Shown here piece by piece: positions 18,859 to 26,929 of a stretch of DNA of 37,542 nt (its first letter is position 1; every line of letters starts with the position of its first letter). Below the pieces are notes generated by a model. That model saw nothing but the letters and a program-made list of their open reading frames with translations. It had not been told where the DNA came from and ran no database searches. The stretch covers positions 1 through 37,542 of the forward strand of contig JAFIFG010000039.1 of NCBI GenBank assembly GCA_020832135.1. Reading direction: 5' to 3'. The DNA is from Clostridiaceae bacterium (lineage in GTDB: Bacteria > Bacillota > Clostridia > Peptostreptococcales > Natronincolaceae). Made by a program: the position numbers and the translations under genes.

Positions 18859-19737
18859 TTAAATCTCGTCTAATAGAACTCGTAATTGTTTTTCATTAAA
18901 ATGATACTTGCGATTACAGAAGTGACAAACTAATTCAGCCTCACGGTCTTCCTCTACAATTTCTGTTAAATCCTCCTTCCCAATACTTATCAAACCTCTT
19001 TCGAACCTTTCTTTACTACAGTCACATATAAAATCAACTTCATATTTGTCCAATATTTGAGGGTTCATATCACCTAATATATGATTCAAGATGTCTTCCT
19101 CTTTCATGCCTTTATCCATTAGGGTTGTGATCGGATCCATAGTAGTAAGTTTCTTCTCTAGCTTAGTTAATGTGTCCTCATCTATGTCAGGAAGCACCTG
19201 AATAATAAATCCACCTGAAGCCTTTATAGTATAATCTCTTTCAACTAAAACACCTAAAGCCACAGCAGAAGGTTGTTGTTCAGACTTCAAAAAATAAGAA
19301 GCAAAGTCTTCAGCTATTTCACCAGATACAAGGGAGGATGATCCTACATAAGGATCTCTTAAGCCTAGATCCTTAATGACTGTAATATCCCCATCAACCC
19401 CTACTGCTTTTCCTACATTTAGTTTGCCTGGACTATAGTAAGTGCTTTCTACTTGAGGATTACCTACATAGCCTTTTACATGGCCTTTATTGTTTCCTAC
19501 CACCACAATAGGACTTAATTCTCCATTTCCGTTTATTTTCACTGTAATCTTGCCTTCTGTTTCTTTTAACATCAATCCCATGATAGAGGTTGCCGTTAAG
19601 GTTCTACCCAATGCCGCCATAGCCACTGGAGATGCCATGTGGGCTTTTCTTGCTTTTTCTACCATATTCGTAGTATTGGCTACAAATACTCTAATGCTAT
19701 TTTCTGCTGCAGTAGCTCTAATAACTGTATTTTTCAT
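18859..19737 (-). CDS. hslO: Hsp33 redox-regulated chaperone
   Basis: Cytoplasmic holdase chaperone switched on by oxidation of its zinc-bound cysteines. The 292-residue protein has the Hsp33 core (MVEKARKAHMASPVAMAALGR, then VKGYVGNP) and the C-terminal zinc centre with Cys238, Cys240, Cys271 and Cys274 (CDC and CHFC). ATG 19737 follows GAGAGGGG. No clear terminator lies between its stop and the tRNA promoter region, so read-through into the tRNA cluster is possible. Confidence 0.96.
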   Translation of the reverse strand: MKNTVIRATAAENSIRVFVANTTNMVEKARKAHMASPVAMAALGRTLTATSIMGLMLKETEGKITVKINGNGELSPIVVVGNNKGHVKGYVGNPQVESTYYSPGKLNVGKAVGVDGDITVIKDLGLRDPYVGSSSLVSGEIAEDFASYFLKSEQQPSAVALGVLVERDYTIKASGGFIIQVLPDIDEDTLTKLEKKLTTMDPITTLMDKGMKEEDILNHILGDMNPQILDKYEVDFICDCSKERFERGLISIGKEDLTEIVEEDREAELVCHFCNRKYHFNEKQLRVLLDEI

Positions 19738-19825
19738 ATGTACCCCTCTCTTTGTTAACTAGTATTTTATTATTCTATTATTCCTTATTTGCAATAATTA
19801 AGTACAATGTATTTTATTTTTTGCA

Positions 19826-19858
19826 TGAAAAAAAACAAGTTGGCGGACCAACCTGTTT
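19826..19858 (-). terminator. Terminator of the cold-shock gene
   Basis: AAACAAGTTGG (19833-19843) pairs with CCAACCTGTTT (19848-19858) around CGGA with one mismatch. On the minus strand it runs into a T-run. A smaller hairpin (AATCCC/GGGATT, 19886-19902) lies between it and the stop codon. Confidence 0.75.
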
Positions 19859-19933
19859 AAAATTCTGGTAAATTCTTATATATTTAATCCCCAAAAGGGA
19901 TTTTGCTACAAGATCAACCTACCTGTTATAGAA

Positions 19934-20134
19934 TTAAGCTCTTGATACGTTTGTAGCTTGAGGTCCTTTGTCGCCTTGAACAATTTCAAATTGAACCGCT
20001 TGACCTTCTTCTAAAGTTTTGAATCCATCCATTGTAATTGCTGAAAAGTGAACGAATACGTCATCTCCGTTTTCTCTTGAAATAAAACCATAACCTTTTT
20101 CAGCATTGAACCATTTAACTGTACCATTTTCCAT
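19934..20134 (-). CDS. Cold-shock domain protein (CspA/CspB family)
   Basis: A 66-residue single-stranded nucleic acid binding protein that acts as an RNA chaperone. It is one OB fold with the RNP1 motif KGYGFI and the RNP2 motif VFVHF, and starts [17 protein letters not shown] as the family does. ATG 20134 follows AGGAGG. It has its own promoter, a leader of about 60 nt and its own terminator. Confidence 0.97.
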   Translation of the reverse strand: MENGTVKWFNAEKGYGFISRENGDDVFVHFSAITMDGFKTLEEGQAVQFEIVQGDKGPQATNVSRA

Positions 20135-20202
20135 TTAAAAATTCCTCCTAAAACATATAAATTTAAATTAAACAAAGACACTATGTACCCTTATTTAATA
20201 TA

Positions 20203-20231
20203 AGTTTAACATAGAGGTATAGTAGTGTCAA
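20203..20231 (-). promoter_or_regulatory. Promoter of the cold-shock gene
   Basis: TTGACA (20231-20226), a 17-nt spacer and TAAACT (20208-20203) on the minus strand. Confidence 0.7.
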
Positions 20232-20267
20232 TCTTTTTTTACAATAGATTCCATCTATTGTTATACC

Positions 20268-20459
20268 CTACACATCTTTAAATTCCTTGTTTTTTTGTTT
20301 TTTTCGTACTGTCATTAATCCCCCTATTCTCCCTGTTTCTTTTGCAGTAAGACCTCCCCACCCCTGTTGTTTTACTTTATCTATTAGTCCGAGTTCTTCT
20401 GCAATCTCATACTTCATTATAAGTTCCGGAGTAAGTTCTCCTTTTTTTGTTTTTGTCAT
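20268..20459 (-). CDS. Small acid-soluble spore protein, alpha/beta type
   Basis: A 63-residue DNA-binding spore protein that coats the chromosome and protects it from damage. The family landmarks are MKYEIAEELGL, containing the GPR protease cleavage site (Glu-Ile-Ala), and GGLTAKETGRIGGLM, matching the usual GxLTAxxxGxxGG. The tail is Lys-rich. ATG 20459 follows AGGAGGG; the frame upstream of it is AT-rich non-coding DNA. A sigma-G-like promoter sits just upstream. It shows the host is an endospore former. Confidence 0.9.
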   Translation of the reverse strand: MTKTKKGELTPELIMKYEIAEELGLIDKVKQQGWGGLTAKETGRIGGLMTVRKKQKNKEFKDV

Positions 20460-20480
20460 TGTTATCCCTCCTATTTTTAT

Positions 20481-20510
20481 TATTTTGTAATAAAAATAGA
20501 AAAAATATAC
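20481..20510 (-). promoter_or_regulatory. Candidate sigma-G promoter of the SASP gene
   Basis: On the minus strand GTATA (20510-20506), an 18-nt spacer and CAAAATA (20487-20481) match the forespore sigma-G consensus with one mismatch in the -10 element. It lies in the gap before the SASP ribosome site, next to the end of the CPBP gene. Confidence 0.55.
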
Positions 20511-20514
20511 AATT

Positions 20515-21468
20515 TTATCCAAGGCTTATAATTTCAGCAAGCTGAATAAAAACTACAAGGATAAATAAAGGAGCTACAAATAATAGAGGAATAAATTCTT
20601 TTGGCTGTGTTGTATTTGGTATTACTTCATTTTCTTCTGTAAAAACACTTTGGCTTTCCACGATAGAATAATCTCTTTTTATTATGTTAATTAGCTTCAA
20701 AGCTAATAATCCTGCACCAACTGCCACTACTCCAAAGAAAACAACACTAAAGAACAAAGCAACGGTGGTGGATTGTTCTACTGCAGCATCCTGATTTTCT
20801 TCTATCAAAGGCATGAATCTATTAATCATATATCCTAAGGTTACAGCAAATCCATTATTTACAATATGTCCTATTATTCCTGCATACAGAGAATTTGTAA
20901 GTAAAACTAAATAGGAAAACACTAATCCTAATACTATTGGACCAAATAAATTATATAAATTAAAATGGAATACTCCAAATAATATAGATGAAATAACTAT
21001 AGCTCTTTTGGCACCTAATCTTTCATACCCAGATAATATGAAACCTCTAAAAAATACTTCCTCACATATTCCTGCCGATATAGAAATAATCAACATCAAT
21101 ATGATATATTCCCTTGGATTAGTAGCACTCGGCAGTTCTGGGATATTCAAATTTCCCAATAAACTCATTAAAGTCATGAACAGTGCATTTGCAAAAACCG
21201 CAGTTGGATACATTAAAATTGTTATAATTCCAACCAATAATGCATGTTTAAATTTAATTTTATTTAATCTCAATGTTGTTTTCAAAGGCATTTTCTTTAT
21301 CATTAAGTATATAATTGGAGGTAAAAGAATTAAAATATATTGAGTAATGATAAGACCTAATTTTAAATTTAAATTTTGAGCATAAAATCCTATAGTAAAA
21401 AAAAGTATAGCTCCAATTAAGTAAAGAGCATTTGCATCATACACCTTTAAGCTTTTTGTATTTGTCAT
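20515..21468 (-). CDS. CPBP family intramembrane metalloprotease (CAAX-protease-like)
   Basis: A 317-residue polytopic membrane protein with about eight hydrophobic segments. The glutamate protease-like motifs are all present: EEVFFR (136-141), FGVFH (His168) and HIVNN (His201 with the following Asn). Family members act in prenyl-protein processing, bacteriocin immunity or signalling; the substrate here is unknown. The start is ATG 21468 after AAAGGATGTGACGTG; GTG 21471 is possible. It follows the M20 amidohydrolase by 19 nt, so the two are probably co-transcribed. Confidence 0.87.
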   Translation of the reverse strand: MTNTKSLKVYDANALYLIGAILFFTIGFYAQNLNLKLGLIITQYILILLPPIIYLMIKKMPLKTTLRLNKIKFKHALLVGIITILMYPTAVFANALFMTLMSLLGNLNIPELPSATNPREYIILMLIISISAGICEEVFFRGFILSGYERLGAKRAIVISSILFGVFHFNLYNLFGPIVLGLVFSYLVLLTNSLYAGIIGHIVNNGFAVTLGYMINRFMPLIEENQDAAVEQSTTVALFFSVVFFGVVAVGAGLLALKLINIIKRDYSIVESQSVFTEENEVIPNTTQPKEFIPLLFVAPLFILVVFIQLAEIISLG

Positions 21469-21487
21469 CACGTCACATCCTTTATAG

Positions 21488-22660
21488 CTATATTTCTAAG
21501 GCATTCCTCTGTTTTAATATTTTTAAAAATGCCTGTACTCCATAGCCTAAAATTCTTTCATCAAAATTAAAATTTCCATTATGAAGAGAGGAAATATAAT
21601 TTTTTTCTTCATTTTTACTACCTAAAAAAAAGAATACACCTGGAATCTCTTGTTGATAATAAGAAAAATCTTCAGCTAACATAATAGGATCTATAGTATC
21701 TATCGTTCCTTCTTCTTGAGATTTTATAAATTCTTCTGTTAAATACTCATCATTATAAACAGCAGGATACATGTCCCTAAAAACTACGTCAATATTGCAC
21801 CTATATTTTAATTCTATTCCTTTTTTATGCTCCATAACCCTTTCCTTTATAATATCATAGGTTTCTTGACTAAAAGTCCTTAATGTACCTTCTAAAACCA
21901 CTTCTTTTGCTATAACATTTCTCTTCTCTCCCCCTTCTATTCTGCCTATGGTTAGCACAGCAGGGTGTATTGGATTGACGTCTCTACTTACTATGGATTG
22001 AAGTGTTAAAACCAATTCACCAGCAATAACTATACTATCTATGCCTGTATGAGGCATAGCACCGTGTGCACTTTTCCCTTCAATCTTTATATCAAATTCC
22101 CCATTTTGAGACATCATAGCACCTGCTCTAATGCCCATTCTACCTTCTTCTATTCCAGGAAATAAGTGTAATCCATAAATTTCATCAACACCATATTTTC
22201 TCAATATGCCATTTTCTATTATGGGTAATGCTCCCCCAGGACCCTCCTCTGCAGGTTGAAATAATAAAACTACATTGTCCTTCAATATGTTTTTATTCTT
22301 TGCTAAAAATTTTGCTAAACCCAGAGCAATTGCCATATGTCCATCATGGCCACAAGCATGCATTTTAGATGGATGTAGGGACTTAAAAGAAATATCATTT
22401 TGCTCTTGTACACTTAATGCATCCATATCTGCACGGAAGCAATAGGTTCTTTTGGGATTATTTCCTTTAAAATAAGCAACAACACCAGTTCCTAAAATAG
22501 AAGGCTCAAAATTTATTTCCAACTTCTCTAAAAAATTAATAATATATGCAGAAGTTTTATATTCTTCAAATCCTAATTCAGGTATTCTATGAAGATCTCT
22601 TCTGATTTTTTTTAGTTCATCTAGTAATACTTCAATTTCTTTAGATAAATCCAATTGCAT
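21488..22660 (-). CDS. M20 family amidohydrolase (aminoacylase / IAA-amide hydrolase type)
   Basis: A 390-residue zinc-dependent hydrolase of N-acyl amino acids or similar amides. Metal-binding and catalytic motifs are seen in HACGHDGHMAIALG (near residue 100) and PAEEGPGGA (near 137), with a further conserved SAHGAMPHTGID in the dimerisation domain and AEDFSYY near the C-terminus. The family includes IAA-amino acid, hippurate and N-acetyl-diaminopimelate hydrolases, and the sequence does not settle the substrate. ATG 22660 follows AGGGGAG. It is the first gene of a pair with the CPBP protease. Confidence 0.9.
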   Translation of the reverse strand: MQLDLSKEIEVLLDELKKIRRDLHRIPELGFEEYKTSAYIINFLEKLEINFEPSILGTGVVAYFKGNNPKRTYCFRADMDALSVQEQNDISFKSLHPSKMHACGHDGHMAIALGLAKFLAKNKNILKDNVVLLFQPAEEGPGGALPIIENGILRKYGVDEIYGLHLFPGIEEGRMGIRAGAMMSQNGEFDIKIEGKSAHGAMPHTGIDSIVIAGELVLTLQSIVSRDVNPIHPAVLTIGRIEGGEKRNVIAKEVVLEGTLRTFSQETYDIIKERVMEHKKGIELKYRCNIDVVFRDMYPAVYNDEYLTEEFIKSQEEGTIDTIDPIMLAEDFSYYQQEIPGVFFFLGSKNEEKNYISSLHNGNFNFDERILGYGVQAFLKILKQRNALEI

Positions 22661-22752
22661 ATCACTCCCCTAAAATTATATTTATTTTCTATTTTATAGT
22701 TTTTGTAACTTTAAAACAACTTATTTAAATAATGTACTTAAAAATGAATTTT

Positions 22753-22778
22753 TACTATTTTAAAATAGTATACATGTA
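22753..22778. repeat. Perfect palindromes upstream of the amidohydrolase gene
   Basis: TACTATTTTAAAATAGTA (22753-22770) is an 18-nt perfect dyad, immediately followed by the 8-nt perfect dyad TACATGTA (22771-22778). They lie about 95 nt upstream of the start codon at 22660, in a place where an operator would be expected. The rest of the gap between this and the hpt terminator shows no convincing gene. Confidence 0.5.
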
Positions 22779-22943
22779 AAAGAAGACTTCATTAAGTGAA
22801 TATCTTAAAAGCACACCGAAGATGAAAAACAACAAAGAGAAGTGAACAGGAAGGGAATGCGTACAAATGAGTAATAATTTCAAAAAAACACAGGAAAATT
22901 TTGCTTTAACAGATAGAAGATTTAAGGGGTTAGATTTAACACT

Positions 22944-22980
22944 AAAAAAGTGTCTCAGAAATTCTGAGACACTTTTTTTA
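22944..22980 (-). terminator. Terminator of hpt
   Basis: AAGTGTCTCAGAA and TTCTGAGACACTT form a near-perfect long stem with flanking A and T runs, overlapping the hpt stop codon region. It would work on both strands. Confidence 0.85.
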
Positions 22981-23517
22981 ACGATCTTTATCTGTTACAA
23001 CGAAGACATAAGGAATGTTACGGTAATAGTCTCCAAAATTCAAACCATAGCCAACAACAAATTTATCCGGTATAGTAAATCCTACATAGTCTGGCACTAA
23101 CTCTACCTTTCTTCTTTCAGGTTTATCCAGTAAAACACAGGATTTTATACTCTTGGCATTCTTTTTAGCTAAATGCTCCATTACATACTTCATAGTAAGC
23201 CCTGAATCAGTTATGTCATCTACTACTAAGACATCATATTCTGTTAAATCTCCTTCTACATCCACCTGTATTTCAACTTTGCCGCTGGTCTCTGTTCCAT
23301 GACCATAACTGGAGGATGTCATAAAGTTTACTTTTACTGGTATTGTTAGCTCTCTTACAAGATCTGCAGTGAAAATAAAGCTTCCCTTAAGTAATGACAC
23401 CACAAATAGTTTTTTGTTGGCATAATCTTTAGATAGTTGTTCTCCTAATTCTTTTGTTCTCTTCTTTATATCTTCTTCCGAACATAGTACTTCCCATACT
23501 TTTTTATCTATATCCAT
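22978..23517 (-). CDS. hpt: Hypoxanthine phosphoribosyltransferase
   Basis: Salvages hypoxanthine and guanine to IMP and GMP using PRPP. The 179-residue protein has the PRPP loop VLVVDDITDSGLTM, the flexible-loop region MTSSSYGHGTETSG and the C-terminal purine site DKFVVGYGLNFGDYYRN. ATG 23517 follows GGAGGG; six codons open upstream are not needed. It complements the purine permease gene at 34644 functionally. Confidence 0.96.
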   Translation of the reverse strand: MDIDKKVWEVLCSEEDIKKRTKELGEQLSKDYANKKLFVVSLLKGSFIFTADLVRELTIPVKVNFMTSSSYGHGTETSGKVEIQVDVEGDLTEYDVLVVDDITDSGLTMKYVMEHLAKKNAKSIKSCVLLDKPERRKVELVPDYVGFTIPDKFVVGYGLNFGDYYRNIPYVFVVTDKDR

Positions 23518-23563
23518 GAGTTGTCCCTCCATCAAATTACTATAATATTAAATATTACTAATT

Positions 23564-23592
23564 ATTCTAATGTAAATAGTATTTTATGTCAA
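23564..23592 (-). promoter_or_regulatory. Promoter of hpt
   Basis: TTGACA (23592-23587), a 17-nt spacer and TAGAAT (23569-23564) on the minus strand, giving a leader of about 40 nt. Confidence 0.75.
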
Positions 23593-23628
23593 ACTATTTG
23601 TTATACATAAAAAGTGTATAGAATATTT

Positions 23629-23766
23629 CTAGTAATCTTTTTTCATCCTTAATAAAATTTCTTTTATCTCTTTTAATAATACAATGATTTTATTTATAGA
23701 GTATTGCATAGAGAATAAAACTATAAATAAAATAGCTATTGCAACTAAAGAATTACTACTATTCAT
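23629..23766 (-). CDS. Small membrane protein, 45 residues
   Basis: A short ORF with a strong ribosome site (GGAGGG, 5 nt before ATG 23766). The product has a polar start (MNSSNS), one hydrophobic segment of about 14 residues (LVAIAILFIVLF) and an amphipathic Lys/Glu/Ile-rich tail ending RMKKDY. That layout suits a single-span membrane peptide with a cytoplasmic tail. It lies in the gap between the dsdA terminator and the hpt promoter. I do not recognise a family, and no function can be given. Confidence 0.65.
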   Translation of the reverse strand: MNSSNSLVAIAILFIVLFSMQYSINKIIVLLKEIKEILLRMKKDY

Positions 23767-23824
23767 CTAATCCCTCCCAGTATTTCATTTTTTTATTGAT
23801 TACCCTTCACAAAATCTCCTATTA

Positions 23825-23862
23825 GAAAAACCCTTTAACATTTCTATGCTAAAGGGTTTTAT
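23825..23862 (-). terminator. Terminator of dsdA
   Basis: AAAAACCCTTTA (23826-23837) pairs with TAAAGGGTTTT (23850-23860) around a 12-nt loop. On the minus strand it is followed by TTTTT. Confidence 0.8.
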
Positions 23863-23875
23863 TTTTATAACTATT

Positions 23876-25231
23876 TTACATTTTATTCCCCTTTAGATAA
23901 TAACTTTTTTTGACTTCTTCAGGTACAAGACTTCCTCCTGTACCCCATACAATATGTGTAGTGTTTTTGGATTTGTCCTCTAAATCATGTTTTGCCATAT
24001 AGCTTTGACCTAAGGATGATTTAAACAATTGTATTGGTCCATACATCCCCGCTAAAGCAGACGGTTCTAGAAAAATATCTTCATTGTCTACTAATCCTCT
24101 TAATAAATCATATAACTCTTGGTCCTTTACCGTATAAACACCACTTAGCATTTCCTCTAATGTTTTTCCTACAAAACCCGAAGGTCTACCTACCGCCAAT
24201 CCATCAGCATCTGTAATATTATCTATACCGAAATCCTGTACTGAAACCTTATCATGCAGCTCTGTCATCAAGCCAATTAACATACAAGGTGACTTAGTTG
24301 GCTCAGCAAAGAAACAATGTACATGGTTTTTATATAATAATTTCAAACCAAAAGCCACTCCCCCTGGTCCACCACCTACTCCACAGGGAAGATATACAAA
24401 TAATGGATGCTTCTCATCTACTAGGATTTTCATTTCATCTAATTGTTTTTTGACTCTATAAGCAGCTACCCCATAACCTAAAAATAAATTCTTTGAATTT
24501 TCATCATCAATAAAGTAACTATTGGGATCCTTCTCCGACTGTTCTCTTCCCTTTTCAACAGCTTTACTATAATCGGAGTCATATTCCATCACCGTAACAC
24601 CTTTACTTCTTAATAAATCCTTTTTCCACTGTTTTGCATCACTTGACATATGTACAGTTACTTTAAACCCTAGCTTAGCACTGATAATGCCAATACTGAG
24701 ACCTAAATTACCGGTGGAACCTACTGCAATGGAATAGGTAGCATAAAAGCTTTTAAACTCCTCGCTATGTATAATAGCATAGTTATCTTTTATACTTAGC
24801 ATATTATGCTCTATAGCCAAATCCTCCGCATGTTTTAATACTTCATAAATACCTCCTCTAGCTTTAATAGATCCCGCTATAGGTAAATCATTATCACATT
24901 TTAAGAGTAAATTTCCTAAGATGTCAACATTATATTTTTTATTTATATTTTCTTTCATAGTATCTATTTTTATTAAAGGAGACTCTATGACACCCTCAGT
25001 GCTTTTTGTTTCAGGAAATGCCTCCATTAGATAGGGAGCAAACCTCTTCAATCTTTCTTCAGCTTCTTTTATGTCCTCTTCAGTAAGGTCCACTTTTTTT
25101 ATAGCTTCCTCAAAATCAGCATACTTGGGGTTGACCCAAAATACTTCTTCATTTTTTATTAATTCCTCCAGTAGAGGATATTCTTTGTTCCTTTGTGCTA
25201 TCATTTTGTTTTCTAGCATATTACCTTCCAT
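23876..25231 (-). CDS. dsdA: D-serine ammonia-lyase (D-serine dehydratase)
   Basis: PLP enzyme converting D-serine to pyruvate and ammonia, and able to act on D-threonine in the family. The 451-residue protein has the usual length. The PLP lysine is Lys123 in [12 protein letters not shown], the phosphate-binding glycine loop is [12 protein letters not shown], and [11 protein letters not shown] follows. ATG 25231 is preceded by GGGAGG. It has a terminator downstream. A 27-residue ORF ends 17 nt upstream of it, and a transporter gene is divergent. Confidence 0.95.
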   Translation of the reverse strand: MEGNMLENKMIAQRNKEYPLLEELIKNEEVFWVNPKYADFEEAIKKVDLTEEDIKEAEERLKRFAPYLMEAFPETKSTEGVIESPLIKIDTMKENINKKYNVDILGNLLLKCDNDLPIAGSIKARGGIYEVLKHAEDLAIEHNMLSIKDNYAIIHSEEFKSFYATYSIAVGSTGNLGLSIGIISAKLGFKVTVHMSSDAKQWKKDLLRSKGVTVMEYDSDYSKAVEKGREQSEKDPNSYFIDDENSKNLFLGYGVAAYRVKKQLDEMKILVDEKHPLFVYLPCGVGGGPGGVAFGLKLLYKNHVHCFFAEPTKSPCMLIGLMTELHDKVSVQDFGIDNITDADGLAVGRPSGFVGKTLEEMLSGVYTVKDQELYDLLRGLVDNEDIFLEPSALAGMYGPIQLFKSSLGQSYMAKHDLEDKSKNTTHIVWGTGGSLVPEEVKKSYYLKGNKM

Positions 25232-25248
25232 AATGTCTACCTCCCTTT

Positions 25249-25332
25249 TTAATTATACGAAGAAACCTTAACCTCCTGCCGAAAAAAGTGTGGCACTCCT
25301 CTCATTTCTAGCATCTTTTTTTCCGTAATCAT
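25249..25332 (-). CDS. 27-residue upstream ORF in the dsdA leader
   Basis: ATG 25332 is preceded at 9 nt by AAAGGAG (25348-25342). The product starts [17 protein letters not shown], ends VKVSSYN, and stops 4 nt before the dsdA ribosome site. Its position and spacing are those of a leader peptide or a translationally coupled small gene. It carries no run of one regulatory codon. A competing frame over the same bases has no start codon. I recognise no family. Confidence 0.5.
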   Translation of the reverse strand: MITEKKMLEMRGVPHFFRQEVKVSSYN

Positions 25333-25372
25333 CTACGAGTTCTCCTTTGTTAACCTCGGAGTATTTAAATAC

Positions 25373-25378
25373 ATTATA
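25373..25378 (-). promoter_or_regulatory. Probable -10 element of dsdA
   Basis: A perfect TATAAT lies at 25378-25373 on the minus strand, about 40 nt before the upstream ORF and 140 nt before dsdA. The -35 is weak (TTACGT at 17 nt), which suggests activation or low basal activity. Confidence 0.5.
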
Positions 25379-25493
25379 TCAAAACAAGAAAATTTACGTA
25401 ACATGTTGTTGGTATCTTTCTACTTTTATCACCTTCTTGCTCTAATTTCATATTATGGTATGAACCATTATTTTAATAAGGAGGAGGTATTGC

Positions 25494-26876
25494 ATGATAG
25501 AACTTACTGCCATTCACTGGATCTATGTTTTTATGGTTTTAGTGATAATAGCAACATTACTAATGAGAAGGGATATCGCCATTCCCTGTATCTTAGGAAT
25601 ACTTCTCATAGGCCTAGCAGCCAACAAAGGTTTAGCAGGCTCAACAGGTGCTATTTTTCAAGCTTTAATTGTTTCCGCTACTCGATTATTAAGTATTATC
25701 ATGGTTATATCTGTAATTGTTGCGATGTCTAGACTATTAGAGGAGTTAAAAGCTAGCGAACTGATGGTAAAGCCCTTTACAAAATTTATCAAAGGCCCTA
25801 GTCAAGCATTTTGGTTTATTGGTATTATTATGCTTGTGGTTTCTTGGTTCTTTTGGCCTTCACCAGCCACCCCTTTAGTAGGTGCAGTATTATTACCTGT
25901 TGCCTTAAAGACTGGCCTACCTGCTATAGGAGCTGCTGTAGCCATTAATTTATTTGGCCACGGTGTAGCATTATCTAGCGATTTTGTCATTCAAGGAGCA
26001 CCGACTATAACTTCTAATGCTGCTGGTGTAGATATTGCAGACGTTATGAGTCAAGGAATACCCCTCTATTTAGTTATGTCTGTAGTTACTGTTACGGTAG
26101 CTTATATTATGCTAAAGAGAGATATGAAAAAGGGAGTACTCTCTACAGAAAAAGTTCACTTTGAAGAAGTTCAGTTGTCAGAAGTTAAAAGATCTGGTAA
26201 AATTGCTTCAATATTAGTACCTATAGCCTTTGCCTCTAATATTTTAGCTATGTTTTTCTTAGGTTTAAGAGGTGGGTCTGCTACTGCTCTTGTAGGAGGT
26301 ACTGCAGTTTTGCTTTTAGTGGTTTTATGTTTGATTGAATATAAGAAAGAGGCTTTAAACAAAATAACAAAATATATTAGAGAAGGATTTATTTTTGGTA
26401 TGAAAATTTTTGGACCCATCATTCCTATTGCAGCCTTCTTTTTCATGGGGGATATGGGTGCCTTCGTAGAAGTCATGGGGCAAGATATATTACCTGCAGA
26501 GTCCCAAGGAATTTTGGCAGATTTAGGTACACAAATGGCTTCTGTTGTCACCATGAATAAACCTACTGCTGCAATTATGGAAGTCACCATAGCTGGTATA
26601 ACTGGTTTAGATGGATCCGGTTTCTCAGGAATTGCTTTATCAGGTTCTTTAGCTAAAGTTTTTGGCACAGCTGTAAATGGTAGTATTGCAACTTTAGGGG
26701 CACTAGGGCAAATTAGTGCAATTTGGATCGGTGGAGGTACCATTATACCTTGGTCTGGACTAATTGCAGTTGCTGCTATCTGCGAAGTATCTCCTATGGA
26801 CTTGGCCAGAAGAAATCTGATTCCTGTTATGATTGGGCTAGTTGTAACTACTATTGTCGCTATGTTCATCATATAA
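25494..26876 (+). CDS. Polytopic membrane transporter, possibly for D-serine or a related acid
   Basis: A 460-residue integral membrane protein with roughly 11-12 hydrophobic segments. A central loop is polar (around residues 205-235), and a repeated layout of Gly/Pro-rich re-entrant-like stretches (WPSPATPLVGAVLLPVAL, GHGVALSSDFVIQG, GLDGSGFSGIALSG) resembles the ion-transporter superfamily that includes GntP, CitM and DcuC. ATG 25494 follows AAGGAGGAGG. It is divergent from dsdA, which suggests uptake of D-serine or a compound feeding the same route, as DsdX does in enterobacteria. Neither family nor substrate is certain. Confidence 0.75.
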   Translation: MIELTAIHWIYVFMVLVIIATLLMRRDIAIPCILGILLIGLAANKGLAGSTGAIFQALIVSATRLLSIIMVISVIVAMSRLLEELKASELMVKPFTKFIKGPSQAFWFIGIIMLVVSWFFWPSPATPLVGAVLLPVALKTGLPAIGAAVAINLFGHGVALSSDFVIQGAPTITSNAAGVDIADVMSQGIPLYLVMSVVTVTVAYIMLKRDMKKGVLSTEKVHFEEVQLSEVKRSGKIASILVPIAFASNILAMFFLGLRGGSATALVGGTAVLLLVVLCLIEYKKEALNKITKYIREGFIFGMKIFGPIIPIAAFFFMGDMGAFVEVMGQDILPAESQGILADLGTQMASVVTMNKPTAAIMEVTIAGITGLDGSGFSGIALSGSLAKVFGTAVNGSIATLGALGQISAIWIGGGTIIPWSGLIAVAAICEVSPMDLARRNLIPVMIGLVVTTIVAMFII

Positions 26877-26883
26877 TAAAATC

Positions 26884-26925
26884 CAAATTAAGAGGATGCC
26901 TATTAATAGGCATCCTCTTAATTTG
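26884..26925. terminator. Bidirectional terminator between the transporter and iorB
   Basis: Two perfectly complementary 20-nt arms (26884-26903 and 26906-26925) surround a 2-nt loop. The arms begin CAAATTAAGAGGATGCC. The structure is shared by the converging genes. Confidence 0.85.
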
Positions 26926-26929
26926 TAAT

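Noticed and set aside
20241-20261. Hairpin ACAATAGAT/ATCTATTGT downstream of the SASP gene as its terminator
   Set aside because: On the SASP strand the stem is followed by an A-run, not a T-run, so it is not an ordinary intrinsic terminator in that direction.
22867-23100. Plus-strand ORF of 77 codons
   Set aside because: It runs through the hpt terminator and antisense to the end of hpt. Its ribosome site is poor, and the second half is just the reverse reading of hpt.
25268-25378. Protein-like 36-codon minus-strand frame in the dsdA leader
   Set aside because: It reads like protein but has no start codon and begins at the -10 element. The ORF at 25249-25332 over the same bases has a proper ATG and ribosome site.
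25268-25378. Known riboswitch class in the dsdA leader
   Set aside because: I compared it with glycine, cobalamin, SAM, c-di-GMP, ZTP and guanidine consensus blocks from memory and found none of their conserved cores.
26171-26872. Long minus-strand ORF opposite the transporter
   Set aside because: It is an antisense shadow of the membrane protein gene, rich in Pro/Ile/Lys, without a ribosome site or known motif.
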